NCBI GenBank assembly: GCA_030765555.1
Contig: JAVCCI010000009.1
Span: 1-15,945 of the forward strand
Source: Candidatus Kappaea frigidicola
GTDB taxonomy: Bacteria; Omnitrophota; Gorgyraeia; JAGLLT01
Direction of reading: 5' to 3'
Length of the DNA stretch: 15,945 bases
The position numbers and the translations under genes were made by a program. The notes beneath the pieces are model-generated. The model was given only the letters and a program-made list of their open reading frames with translations, made no database searches and had not been told where the DNA came from. Each line of letters begins with the position of its first letter. The first letter of the stretch is position 1. Of this stretch, positions 7,239 to 14,094 are shown piece by piece.

Positions 7239-8267
7239 ATGGCAAAAAGAATTGGAGTTTTAACAGGAGGTGGCGACTGCCCAGGATTAAATCCCGTTAT
7301 TAGAGCTGTAACCAGAAAAGCTATTAACGAAGGACTTGAAGTCATTGGCATTAAGAATGGTTGGAGTGGATTAGTTAACAACCAAACAGTAAAGTTAGAC
7401 TTGAAATCTACTTCAGGAATACTTCATAGAGGAGGCACTATCTTAGGCACTTCACGCACTAATCCCTATAAAGATGTTAAACTTTTAGCAAAGGCTAAAA
7501 GAAACTTCAGGGCCCTAAAACTAACCGCTTTGATTGCTATTGGTGGTGAAGATACATTAGGTATAGCCGGAAGACTCTCTAAAGATGGCTTTCCTGTTGT
7601 TGGTGTACCAAAAACTATTGATAATGATGTTCCTTTAACTGATGCAACTTTCGGTTTTGATACAGCTGTTAATATAGCCACAGAAGCCATTGATAGATTG
7701 CATACAACAGCTGAATCTCATCACCGCGTTATGGTCGTTGAAGTAATGGGACGACATGCAGGTTGGATTGCAGTTGACTCAGCTATAGCTGGTGGCGGTG
7801 ATTATGCCCTCATACCGGAAATACCTATCAATACCGAAGAATTAATTGAAAGCATTAAGAGTAGAAAAAAACGCGGTAAACACTTCAGCATTATTGTAGT
7901 GGCTGAAGGAGCCAAAATGAGCGGCAAGATGATTCTTCAGGATCAGGAAATGGACGCTTTCGGCCATGTTAAATTGGGTGGCATCGGTCAACAACTGGCT
8001 GATATTATTGAAAAAGAAACTGGATATGAAACCAGGGTTACTGTTTTAGGTCATCTCTTAAGAGGTGGTTCACCAACTGCCCATGACAGAATTCTAGGTA
8101 CAAAGTTTGGAGTAAAGGCTGTAGAGCTTATACTTGCCGGCAAAGCAGGCTATATGGTCAGCTTGCAAGGCAATAAAATAGGTCACGTAAAAATAGAAAG
8201 GATTCTTGGCAAACTAAAAACAGTTGATAAAGCCTATTATGATTTAGCCAAAGAATTTTTCGGTTGA
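7239..8267 (+). CDS. pfkA: 6-phosphofructokinase, probably pyrophosphate-dependent
   Basis: This enzyme phosphorylates fructose 6-phosphate to fructose 1,6-bisphosphate. It has 342 residues, and family motifs are intact: GVLTGGGDCPGLNPVIRA at 6-23, GGEDTLGIA at 102-110, PKTIDND at 124-130 (catalytic D128), TAVNIATEAIDRLHTTAESH, VEVMGRHAGWIA, VVAEGA and LGHLLRGGSP. Two positions help separate phosphoryl donors. The residue aligned with E. coli G104 is D105, and the one aligned with G124 is K125. That Asp/Lys pair is typical of PPi-dependent enzymes, whereas ATP enzymes usually have Gly at the first. PPi use is therefore inferred. The ribosome site is AGAAAGG, and gmhA starts four bases after the stop. 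Confidence 0.95.
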   Translation: MAKRIGVLTGGGDCPGLNPVIRAVTRKAINEGLEVIGIKNGWSGLVNNQTVKLDLKSTSGILHRGGTILGTSRTNPYKDVKLLAKAKRNFRALKLTALIAIGGEDTLGIAGRLSKDGFPVVGVPKTIDNDVPLTDATFGFDTAVNIATEAIDRLHTTAESHHRVMVVEVMGRHAGWIAVDSAIAGGGDYALIPEIPINTEELIESIKSRKKRGKHFSIIVVAEGAKMSGKMILQDQEMDAFGHVKLGGIGQQLADIIEKETGYETRVTVLGHLLRGGSPTAHDRILGTKFGVKAVELILAGKAGYMVSLQGNKIGHVKIERILGKLKTVDKAYYDLAKEFFG

Positions 8268-8271
8268 TATT

Positions 8272-8841
8272 ATGAAAGATGCAATAAAAAAACATTTAGA
8301 AGAAAGCTTAATTGCTAAGGAAGATCTTCTCAAAAATCAGTTATCAGTAATTGAAGAAATTGCTCAAGTTATGACTGAAGCTGTAAATAAGGGTAAAAAG
8401 ATTATTATTTTTGGTAACGGGGGAAGCGCAGCTGATGCCCAGCATATGGCAGCTGAATTAGTAGGCAGATATAAAAAAGAAAGAAAACCTATTGCCGCCA
8501 TAGCGCTTAGCACAAACACTTCTAACATAACTGCCATTGCTAATGACTATGGATTTGAGAATATCTTTTTAAAACAATTACAAGCCTTAGGTCAAGAAGG
8601 TGATATCGCTCTAGGAATATCTACCAGTGGCAATTCACCTAATGTTATTAAGGCTCTAAGATGGGCCAATGAAAACGGATTAATTACTTTTGGCCTTAGT
8701 TCAAAAGATGGTGGGGAGCTTAAAACGTGCACTAATTGTTGCCTCTCTATCAATAGCAACAATACTCCCATAGTTCAAGAAGCGCATATATCCTGCATAC
8801 ATATTCTATGTGATATCATAGAAAGCCATTTAAATGTATAA
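8272..8841 (+). CDS. gmhA: Phosphoheptose isomerase (sedoheptulose 7-phosphate isomerase)
   Basis: GmhA converts sedoheptulose 7-phosphate to D-glycero-D-manno-heptose 7-phosphate, the first step toward the ADP-heptose of LPS inner core. The protein is a 189-residue single SIS domain. FGNGGSAADAQHMAAELVGRY at 47-67 holds the sugar-phosphate loop and the metal-site residues H58 and E62. STSGNSPNV forms the second phosphate loop. Q169 and H177, in QEAHISCIH, match the remaining conserved metal-site positions. DnaA-associated DiaA is a paralogue, but the retained H/E/Q/H set and the adjacent rfaE2 favour GmhA. It overlaps rfaE2 by eight bases, so the two are translationally coupled. Confidence 0.93.
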   Translation: MKDAIKKHLEESLIAKEDLLKNQLSVIEEIAQVMTEAVNKGKKIIIFGNGGSAADAQHMAAELVGRYKKERKPIAAIALSTNTSNITAIANDYGFENIFLKQLQALGQEGDIALGISTSGNSPNVIKALRWANENGLITFGLSSKDGGELKTCTNCCLSINSNNTPIVQEAHISCIHILCDIIESHLNV

Positions 8842-9313
8842 GGATAAAATTAAGTCAACAGCCGAACTTCTTAAAGAGGTCAAGAAACTTAAGAAGCGTA
8901 AAAAAACTGTTGGCTTTACCAATGGCTGTTTTGATCTCTTGCATGCTGGACACGCCAAATACCTTCAGGATGCCAAGAAGAAGTGCGATGCTCTCATTAT
9001 TGCTATAAATAGTGATAGCTCTGTAAAAAAAATAAAAGGTGAGAAGAGGCCGATCAACAGCCAAAAAGCAAGACAGATTGTTATTGCTGCTCTGGAATCA
9101 GTTGACTTTGTAGTGCTTTTCAAAGAAACAACACCACTCAAACTTATCCAAACAGTCAAACCCGACATCCTAATAAAAGGAGCTGACTGGAAGAAAAAAG
9201 ATATTGTGGGAGCCAAAGAAGTATCATCTAATGGCGGCAAAATTATACGTATTAGTTTTCTAAAAGGTTACTCAACCAGCGCCATCATTAAAAAGATATC
9301 TTCTAAAATATAA
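8834..9313 (+). CDS. rfaE2: D-glycero-beta-D-manno-heptose 1-phosphate adenylyltransferase
   Basis: This stand-alone cytidylyltransferase-like enzyme would transfer AMP from ATP to heptose 1-phosphate, giving ADP-heptose. The protein has 159 residues. The nucleotide-binding motif TNGCFDLLHAGHAKYL at 29-44 has H37 and H40 (HxGH), NSDSSVKKIKGEKRPI follows, and YSTSAIIKKI near the C-terminus is the second nucleotide-contact motif. It corresponds to the C-terminal domain of E. coli HldE. The kinase domain (HldA/RfaE1) is not fused and is not adjacent, and gmhB is also absent from the window. The start overlaps the end of gmhA. thiD2 begins at the base after its stop, so heptose and thiamine genes probably share a transcript. 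Confidence 0.92.
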   Translation: MYKDKIKSTAELLKEVKKLKKRKKTVGFTNGCFDLLHAGHAKYLQDAKKKCDALIIAINSDSSVKKIKGEKRPINSQKARQIVIAALESVDFVVLFKETTPLKLIQTVKPDILIKGADWKKKDIVGAKEVSSNGGKIIRISFLKGYSTSAIIKKISSKI

Positions 9314-9745
9314 ATGAAAACAGCCCTTTATAGAATTATAGATGCTAATTATAACCGCTTAAAAGAAGGCTTAAGGGTTTGCGAAGATGTTATTAGGTAT
9401 GCCTTCGAAGATAAAAATTTAACACGCACTTACAAAACTTTAAGACATAACGTTACAACTGCTTTTAAGCAGCTATCAATAGATGAGCAGAGCTTATTTG
9501 AATCAAGAGACTCCTTAAAAGACGTAGGTAAGGGTACGCCAGATTACGAATTAAATAAAAAAAATATTACAGATATTTTTCTAGCAAATTTACAAAGAGC
9601 TAAAGAATCTGCGAGAGTATTAGAAGATGTATCTAAACTTTTTAACAAAAAAGCGGCCTTGCAATTTAAGGATATAAGATATAAACTTTACGAACTTGAG
9701 AAAAAAACTTTTAAAAAAATTCAGTCTTTATGTAATCGTAGATGA
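9314..9745 (+). CDS. thiD2: ThiD2-type hydroxymethylpyrimidine phosphate kinase
   Basis: The 143-residue product matches the ThiD2 domain, described as a monofunctional HMP-phosphate kinase unrelated to classical ThiD and often fused to the N-terminus of ThiE. It would make HMP-PP for ThiE. Signature segments are YRIIDANYNRLKEGLRVCED near residues 6-25, a RDSLKDVGKG segment near 70-79 and LQRAKESARVLEDVSKL near 96-112. The last two-thirds is strongly helical. The neighbours thiE and thiC support the assignment. The 3' end overlaps thiE by 50 bases in a different frame, across two A7 runs (see findings). No TPP riboswitch is visible; the gene starts with no gap after rfaE2. Confidence 0.85.
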   Translation: MKTALYRIIDANYNRLKEGLRVCEDVIRYAFEDKNLTRTYKTLRHNVTTAFKQLSIDEQSLFESRDSLKDVGKGTPDYELNKKNITDIFLANLQRAKESARVLEDVSKLFNKKAALQFKDIRYKLYELEKKTFKKIQSLCNRR

Positions 9746-10325
9746 GAATTTAGATATTGCAAAACATGTTATTTCTCAAGGTGCTAACATTGTTCAATTG
9801 AGAATAAAAAATAAAAGTGACAGCTTTGTTCTTGCTATAGCTAAAAAAATAAGGAAGCTTACAAAGAAGCATAATGTTCTTTTTATAGTTAATGACCGGC
9901 TTGATATAGCTAAGATTTCAGAAGCTGATGGTGTCCACTTAGGCCAGGAAGACATTAGTGTTAAGGCTGCGCGTGCATTTCTAGGTAAAAACTACATAAT
10001 CGGAACCTCAACTCATTCTGTAAAAGAGGCAAGGATAGCACTGTCCCAAAATCCTGATTATATAGCTATTGGTTCTATTTTTAAAACAACTACTAAGCCG
10101 CATTTAAAACCTTTAGGAATAGCTAGGGCTCAGAAGATTATTAACAAAACCACTATTCCTTATTTTGTTATTGGAGGCATTAACTTAAAAAATATTAGTC
10201 AGCTCATTAAATATAAAATAAATAAAATCGTTGTCTACAAAGCTATCTGCCAAGCAAAAAAACCTGGAATTACAACAAAAAAGTTTAAGGATATTTTATT
10301 AAATTATGAAAACTCTCATAGATAA
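9696..10325 (+). CDS. thiE: Thiamine-phosphate synthase
   Basis: ThiE joins HMP-PP and thiazole phosphate to form thiamine phosphate. The protein is a TIM barrel of 209 residues. Motifs in order are SLYVIVDENLDIAKH, GANIVQLRIKN, FIVNDRLDIA, DGVHLGQEDI, IGTSTHS, IAIGSIFKTTTKP and YFVIGGI. These cover the substrate-binding NDR, the HLGQ.D metal and pyrophosphate site and the ST loop. The first in-frame start is TTG at 9696, inside thiD2, with a 50-base overlap and a weak ribosome site. No ATG or GTG lies between it and the first conserved strand. Either the TTG is used with coupling to thiD2, or a frameshift joins the two. The 3' end overlaps thiC by 20 bases. Confidence 0.92.
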   Translation: MRKKLLKKFSLYVIVDENLDIAKHVISQGANIVQLRIKNKSDSFVLAIAKKIRKLTKKHNVLFIVNDRLDIAKISEADGVHLGQEDISVKAARAFLGKNYIIGTSTHSVKEARIALSQNPDYIAIGSIFKTTTKPHLKPLGIARAQKIINKTTIPYFVIGGINLKNISQLIKYKINKIVVYKAICQAKKPGITTKKFKDILLNYENSHR

Positions 10326-11592
10326 AATTAAAAGTAAGCAAATCCCTGCTATAGTTAAAAAGGTTGCTAAGTCTGAAGGTTTAGACGCAAGAGAATTAGC
10401 AAATGACATCAAGAACGGGCAAACAGTTATATGTTCTAACTATAAACACGCTCCCAGTAAACCTTGTGCAGTTGGAAAAAATCTAAAAACTAAAGTAAAT
10501 GTAAACATTGGCACTTCTCCTGATTTTACCTGCCTTAAAAATGAATTAAATAAACTCAGTATAAGCTTAGAATACGGAGCAGATGCTGTCATGGATTTAA
10601 GCACAGGAGGCAACTTAAGGGAGATAAGGCGCAAGATAATTAGCAAATGTCCTGTTTCAGTAGGAACTGTTCCCATATACGAAGCAGCTGTTTTGAATGC
10701 TAAAAAAAATATAAAGATTAAAGATATGAAACTTGATGATATATTTAGCTCTATCAAGCGTCAGGCAGAAGATGGAGTTGATTTCATGACACTTCATTGC
10801 GGCCTTACCCTTGAAACCTTAAGCAGATTAAAACAGGAAGGCCGATTATTAAATATTGTCAGCCGCGGAGGAGCATTCTTAACAAATTGGATGATTCATA
10901 ATAATAAAGAAAATCCTCTTTACGAACATTACGATGAGCTTCTTGATATACTTCATGATTATGATATTACTATTTCACTTGGAGATGGCTTAAGGCCTGG
11001 CTGTATAGATGACGCTACAGATAGAGCCCAAATCCAAGAACTAATCTTCTTAGGCGAACTAGCTCAAAGAGCGAATAAAAGGGGCGTACAAGCCATCATA
11101 GAAGGCCCTGGACATGTACCGATAAATGAAATTAAAACCAATATGCAAATACAAAAAAAACTATGCCATGGAGCTCCATTTTATGTGCTGGGTCCCTTAG
11201 TAACTGATGCAGCTGTAGGCTATGATCATATTGCTGCCAGTATAGGATCAGCTATTGCAGCAACGTACGGAGCTGACTTTATCTGCTATCTAACTCCAGC
11301 TGAGCATTTAGGCCTTCCTTCAGATGAAGATGTAAAAGAAGGTTTAATTGCAAGCCGCATAGCAGCCCACGCAGCTGATGTGGCCAAGGGCAACAAAAGC
11401 GCAATACAAAGAGATAAACTACTATCGCAAGCCAGAAAAAAGAGAGATTTTCCAAAGCAATTCGAATTAGCCCTTGAGCCAAACAAGGGGAAGTCTAAAT
11501 ATAAAAAACTAAAAGCAAAAAAGAAAGATGTATGTTCAATGTGTTCTGAATTTTGCGCAATTAAAACCATAGAAGAGGTGCTTAAAAAATGA
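10306..11592 (+). CDS. thiC: Phosphomethylpyrimidine synthase
   Basis: ThiC is the radical SAM enzyme that rearranges aminoimidazole ribotide into HMP phosphate, the pyrimidine precursor of thiamine. At 428 residues it is the short form that lacks the long N-terminal domain of E. coli ThiC. Conserved blocks include VNVNIGTSPD, GADAVMDLSTGGNL, VGTVPIYEA, DFMTLHCG, SRGGAFL, SLGDGLRPG, IEGPGHVPINEI, GPLVTDAAVGYDHI and FICYLTPAEHLGLP. The C-terminal cluster motif is VCSMCSEFC with C410, C413 and C417. It is spaced CX2CX3C, as I recall for short ThiC of anaerobes, rather than the CX2CX4C of E. coli type. Downstream, the PfkB kinase gene overlaps by four bases (ATGA). Confidence 0.96.
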   Translation: MKTLIDKIKSKQIPAIVKKVAKSEGLDARELANDIKNGQTVICSNYKHAPSKPCAVGKNLKTKVNVNIGTSPDFTCLKNELNKLSISLEYGADAVMDLSTGGNLREIRRKIISKCPVSVGTVPIYEAAVLNAKKNIKIKDMKLDDIFSSIKRQAEDGVDFMTLHCGLTLETLSRLKQEGRLLNIVSRGGAFLTNWMIHNNKENPLYEHYDELLDILHDYDITISLGDGLRPGCIDDATDRAQIQELIFLGELAQRANKRGVQAIIEGPGHVPINEIKTNMQIQKKLCHGAPFYVLGPLVTDAAVGYDHIAASIGSAIAATYGADFICYLTPAEHLGLPSDEDVKEGLIASRIAAHAADVAKGNKSAIQRDKLLSQARKKRDFPKQFELALEPNKGKSKYKKLKAKKKDVCSMCSEFCAIKTIEEVLKK

Positions 11593-12488
11593 GTTTATTA
11601 GTCGTAGGTTCAGTTGCTTATGATTCAATTGAATCCCCTTATGGGAAAAAAGATGAAGTCTTGGGAGGATCTGCTCTTTACTTCTCATTAGCCGCAAACT
11701 ATTTTAGCAAGGTTAAGCTTGTAGCTGTTGTAGGTGAAGATTTCAAGAAAAAAGATATTAATTTCTTAGAAAACAAAGGAATTAATATAAAAGGACTTGA
11801 AATAGCCAAAGGTAAAACATTTCGATGGAAAGGTAAATATTCGGCAGATTTAAATCATCGCGAAACCATTTACACTCATCTAAATGTCTTTGAAACCTTC
11901 CAACCAAAACTTCCAGCAAGTTATAAGCGCAGTAAATATGTTTTTTTAGCTAATATTGACCCAGACTTACAACTTGAAGTATTAAATCAAATAGAAAATC
12001 CAATACTCACAGCCTGTGACACCATGAATCTATGGATTGATAACAAAAGGAAAAGCTTATTAAAAGTCTTAAAAAAAATACAAATCTTTATTGTTAATGA
12101 TTCTGAGGCCAGAGATTTAAGCGGACATAGCAATTTGATTAAAGCTGCAGAAAATCTTTTAAAAATGGGTCCTAAAATGGTAATTATCAAGAAGGGTGAG
12201 CATGGAGCAATGATTTTTGCTAAAAACTTCAAATTCTCATCAGCAGCCTATCCACTAGAAGAACCTCTGGACACTACTGGATCAGGTGACGTTTTTGCGG
12301 GTGGATTCATGGGATATGTTGCCAAGACAAAGAAATTAAACCAGGCTAGCTTTAAAAAGGCGGTTATATATGGTAATATATTAGCATCTTACAACGTGGA
12401 AGCATTCTCCATAGAGAAACTGAGAAAATTGAAAAAGTCAGATATAGACAAAAGATATAAAGAATTTAAAGAATTAACAAGCTTTTAA
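11589..12488 (+). CDS. PfkB-family sugar/nucleoside kinase
   Basis: This is a 299-residue ribokinase-fold kinase. Near the N-terminus GGSALYFSLAANYFSKVKLV at about 26-45 is the first PfkB signature region. DTTGSGDVFAGGFMGY carries the anion hole and the catalytic base D234. The segment KTFRWKGKYSADLNHRETIY and the central LANIDPDLQLEVL are characteristic of a conserved PfkB subfamily without a firmly known substrate. It is coupled to thiC by an ATGA overlap, with GAGGTG as its ribosome site. A role as HldA heptose kinase is conceivable because gmhA and rfaE2 are close, but the sequence does not look like HldA. A thiamine-salvage role is also only a possibility. Confidence 0.88.
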   Translation: MSLLVVGSVAYDSIESPYGKKDEVLGGSALYFSLAANYFSKVKLVAVVGEDFKKKDINFLENKGINIKGLEIAKGKTFRWKGKYSADLNHRETIYTHLNVFETFQPKLPASYKRSKYVFLANIDPDLQLEVLNQIENPILTACDTMNLWIDNKRKSLLKVLKKIQIFIVNDSEARDLSGHSNLIKAAENLLKMGPKMVIIKKGEHGAMIFAKNFKFSSAAYPLEEPLDTTGSGDVFAGGFMGYVAKTKKLNQASFKKAVIYGNILASYNVEAFSIEKLRKLKKSDIDKRYKEFKELTSF

Positions 12489-12490
12489 CT

Positions 12491-12520
12491 GCGGACGTGA
12501 TTTAATGGTATCCCGCGCCC
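12491..12520 (+). pseudogene. Truncated tRNA-Gly-like fragment (5' part)
   Basis: The first 20 bases, from 12491, match the 5' end of the intact tRNA-Gly that begins at 12533 at 16 of 20 positions. The shared part includes the D-arm string ATTTAATGGTA. The following TCCCGCGCCC resembles the 5' side of a glycine tRNA anticodon arm. No 3' anticodon strand, T-arm or matching acceptor strand (CGTCCGC) follows before the intact tRNA starts, so it cannot fold as a full tRNA. It looks like the remnant of a duplicated or second glycine tRNA gene. Confidence 0.55.
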
Positions 12521-12532
12521 ATAAAGCTTTTT

Positions 12533-12606
12533 GCGAGTGTAATTTAATGGTAGAATGCCAGCTTCCCAAGCTGAATACGGGAGTTCGATTCTCCTCACTC
12601 GCTCCA
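12533..12606 (+). tRNA. tRNA-Gly (anticodon CCC)
   Basis: The 74-base gene folds as a full cloverleaf. The acceptor stem pairs GCGAGTG (12533-12539) with CACTCGC (12596-12602). The D-stem is ATTT/GAAT. The anticodon stem CCAGC/GCTGA has a C-A mismatch at its outer pair, and the anticodon loop is TTCCCAA with anticodon CCC at 12565-12567. The T-stem GGGAG/CTCCT, with one G-T pair, closes the loop TTCGATT. The discriminator base is T, as usual for glycine tRNAs, and CCA is encoded at 12604-12606. It reads GGG codons. It lies 44 bases after the kinase gene and eight bases before the next start codon, so it is probably processed from a longer transcript. Confidence 0.95.
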
Positions 12607-12614
12607 AAAATATT

Positions 12615-13307
12615 ATGAATAAAAAAAAATCGGTCTCATATTTAATTCTTTGTTTTTTATTTTGCTCATTAATCTTTACTGGGTGCAAAACAACTAGAAG
12701 CTCAAGGTCAACCTTGGTTAATTTAAAATCAACACCTGGTAAATACCACAAGGTCAAAAGAGGGGAAACTCTCTGGAGCATATCTAGATCCTATGGCCTG
12801 AGCATTGATGAAATTGTCAAAATTAATCGCATCTCAGATGCTTCCATGATTAAAGTGAGTCAATTGGTTTTCATTCCTGATAATCCGCAAAAAACAGTTT
12901 CAAAACAAACAGCTTCATCATTTATAAAAGCAGAAGGTAATTTTCTCTGGCCGGTAAAAGGTAAAGTAATAAGTTACTATGGAGTTAAATATAACGGCAT
13001 CAAGTCAAAAGGAATTAAGATTAAAGCTAGGCGGGGTCAAGAAGTCAAAGCAGCCCGATCAGGTACAATTTCTTTTTGTGAAGACAAAGTTAAGGGTAAG
13101 GGCAAAACCATAATCATAAATCATGGAGATGGTTTTTTAACAGTTTATGCACATAATTCAGAAAATCTAGTTGACTTAGGTGAAACAGTAAAACAGGGGC
13201 AAGCTATTGCCTTAGTCGGAAACACCGGTCGCTGTGAGCATCCGCAGCTTTATTTTGAAATAAGAAAAGGGCACAAACCTCAAAACCCATTTTATTACTT
13301 ACCATGA
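12615..13307 (+). CDS. NlpD/EnvC-like LysM + degenerate LytM (M23) lipoprotein
   Basis: This is a 230-residue predicted lipoprotein. A basic N-terminus and hydrophobic core end in the lipobox IFTGC with C24. A LysM domain at about 44-88 (HKVKRGETLWSISRSYGL) should bind peptidoglycan. An M23/LytM domain covers about 108-230, from FLWPVKGKVISYYG to NPFYYLP. Of the four M23 zinc-site positions only H180 (YAHN) is kept. The HxGxD motif is SKGIK (S131, K135), and the HxH position reads QLY. This matches NlpD and EnvC, which activate cell-wall amidases during division rather than cut the wall themselves. ATG at 12615 is the start; an earlier in-frame ATG at 12555 is inside the tRNA gene. Confidence 0.88.
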   Translation: MNKKKSVSYLILCFLFCSLIFTGCKTTRSSRSTLVNLKSTPGKYHKVKRGETLWSISRSYGLSIDEIVKINRISDASMIKVSQLVFIPDNPQKTVSKQTASSFIKAEGNFLWPVKGKVISYYGVKYNGIKSKGIKIKARRGQEVKAARSGTISFCEDKVKGKGKTIIINHGDGFLTVYAHNSENLVDLGETVKQGQAIALVGNTGRCEHPQLYFEIRKGHKPQNPFYYLP

Positions 13308-13594
13308 GAATATTTGAGAGTATAAAAAAACTTTTTAATACAAACTCAAAAAAAGAACAACTGACATTTTCCGTTCAATGCGGCAAGTGCCAAGAAATTA
13401 TTATTGTTAAGGTAAATCCAACTAATGACCTAATGAATCAATATAAGGGCGTAGGAGACTCAGGCCCAGCCTTTATACTCAAAAAGGAAATACTAGGTAA
13501 TAATTGCAACAACCTAATGCAGCTTACAGTAGAATTTGATGAAAACTATAATATATTATCCAAAAGTGTGAGAGGTGGAGAAGTAAGCTCATAA
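13304..13594 (+). CDS. Conserved small protein of unknown function with CxxC
   Basis: This is a 96-residue soluble protein that I cannot assign to a characterised family. It has a basic amphipathic N-terminus (RIFESIKKLF), then FSVQCGKCQEIIIVKVNPTN, with C26 and C29 as a possible half zinc site or redox pair. An NDLMNQY segment follows, then a lone cysteine in LGNNCNNLMQLTVEFDENYN, and the protein ends KSVRGGEVSS. The pattern of an 'RC.KC.E.I..V.NDL' opening and a 'TFD...I...GGE' ending recalls a short uncharacterised family seen in several phyla; that is from memory. It overlaps the NlpD-like gene by four bases (ATGA), and the phosphoesterase gene starts two bases after it. Confidence 0.75.
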   Translation: MRIFESIKKLFNTNSKKEQLTFSVQCGKCQEIIIVKVNPTNDLMNQYKGVGDSGPAFILKKEILGNNCNNLMQLTVEFDENYNILSKSVRGGEVSS

Positions 13595-13596
13595 TT

Positions 13597-14091
13597 ATGT
13601 TAAAAATAGGAGTAATCTCAGATACTCACATACCCATTAATTCATTGCATATCTCAGATGAGATAAAGAGTCACTTTCAAAAATGCGATCTTATTCTTCA
13701 TGCGGGAGATTTAATTGAGATAAACGTTATGAGCGAATTAAAAAAAATAGCTCCTGTAGTTGCGGTTGCAGGCAATATGGATAATGTGGATGTCAAAAAT
13801 AAACTTCCCAAAAAACAAGTAATAAAAATAGATAAATATCATATCGGATTAATGCATGATCCTGGTAATTTAAGAAAAAAAGAGGAAATATTAAAAAATA
13901 ATTTTGCAACTGATAAATTAGATATCTTGATTTATGGACATACTCATATTCCTATGTGCGAAACTTATAAAAAAACAGTTTTTTTTAATCCCGGAAGCGC
14001 TACTGATACTATTTTTGCTCCTTACAAATCCGTGGGATTAATCTATCTAAATTCGACAATAAAAACAAATATCATAAAACTGGAAGAATAA
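13597..14091 (+). CDS. YfcE/MJ0936-type metallophosphoesterase
   Basis: This is a 164-residue cytoplasmic calcineurin-like phosphodiesterase. The two-metal site is complete: D9 and H11 (ISDTH), D38 (HAGD), N60 with D62 (GNMD), H87 (LMHD) and H115 with H117 (GHTH). The length and motif order match the YfcE/MJ0936 family, members of which hydrolyse model phosphodiesters in vitro; the physiological substrate is unknown. The start follows the upstream stop by two bases. The best Shine-Dalgarno, GGTGGAG at 13574-13580, is rather far upstream, so translation may depend on coupling. The next gene begins three bases after its stop. Confidence 0.92.
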   Translation: MLKIGVISDTHIPINSLHISDEIKSHFQKCDLILHAGDLIEINVMSELKKIAPVVAVAGNMDNVDVKNKLPKKQVIKIDKYHIGLMHDPGNLRKKEEILKNNFATDKLDILIYGHTHIPMCETYKKTVFFNPGSATDTIFAPYKSVGLIYLNSTIKTNIIKLEE

Positions 14092-14094
14092 AAA

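Noticed and set aside
6869..7381. 170-codon minus-strand open frame across the AmaP-like gene and pfkA
   Set aside because: It is antisense to two supported genes, has no recognisable motif and no plausible ribosome site in context.
9250..9330. TPP riboswitch upstream of the thiamine genes
   Set aside because: thiD2 starts at the base after the rfaE2 stop, leaving no leader, and I see no THI-box-like conserved bases there.
12481..12495. 15-base word GCTTTTAACTGCGGA shared with 15391-15405 inside the HIT gene
   Set aside because: In the HIT gene it encodes a family-typical segment (AFNCG). A single match of this length in AT-rich DNA of this size can be chance.
12555..12614. N-terminal extension of the NlpD-like gene from ATG 12555
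   Set aside because: This start lies inside the tRNA-Gly gene. ATG 12615 gives a normal lipoprotein signal peptide.
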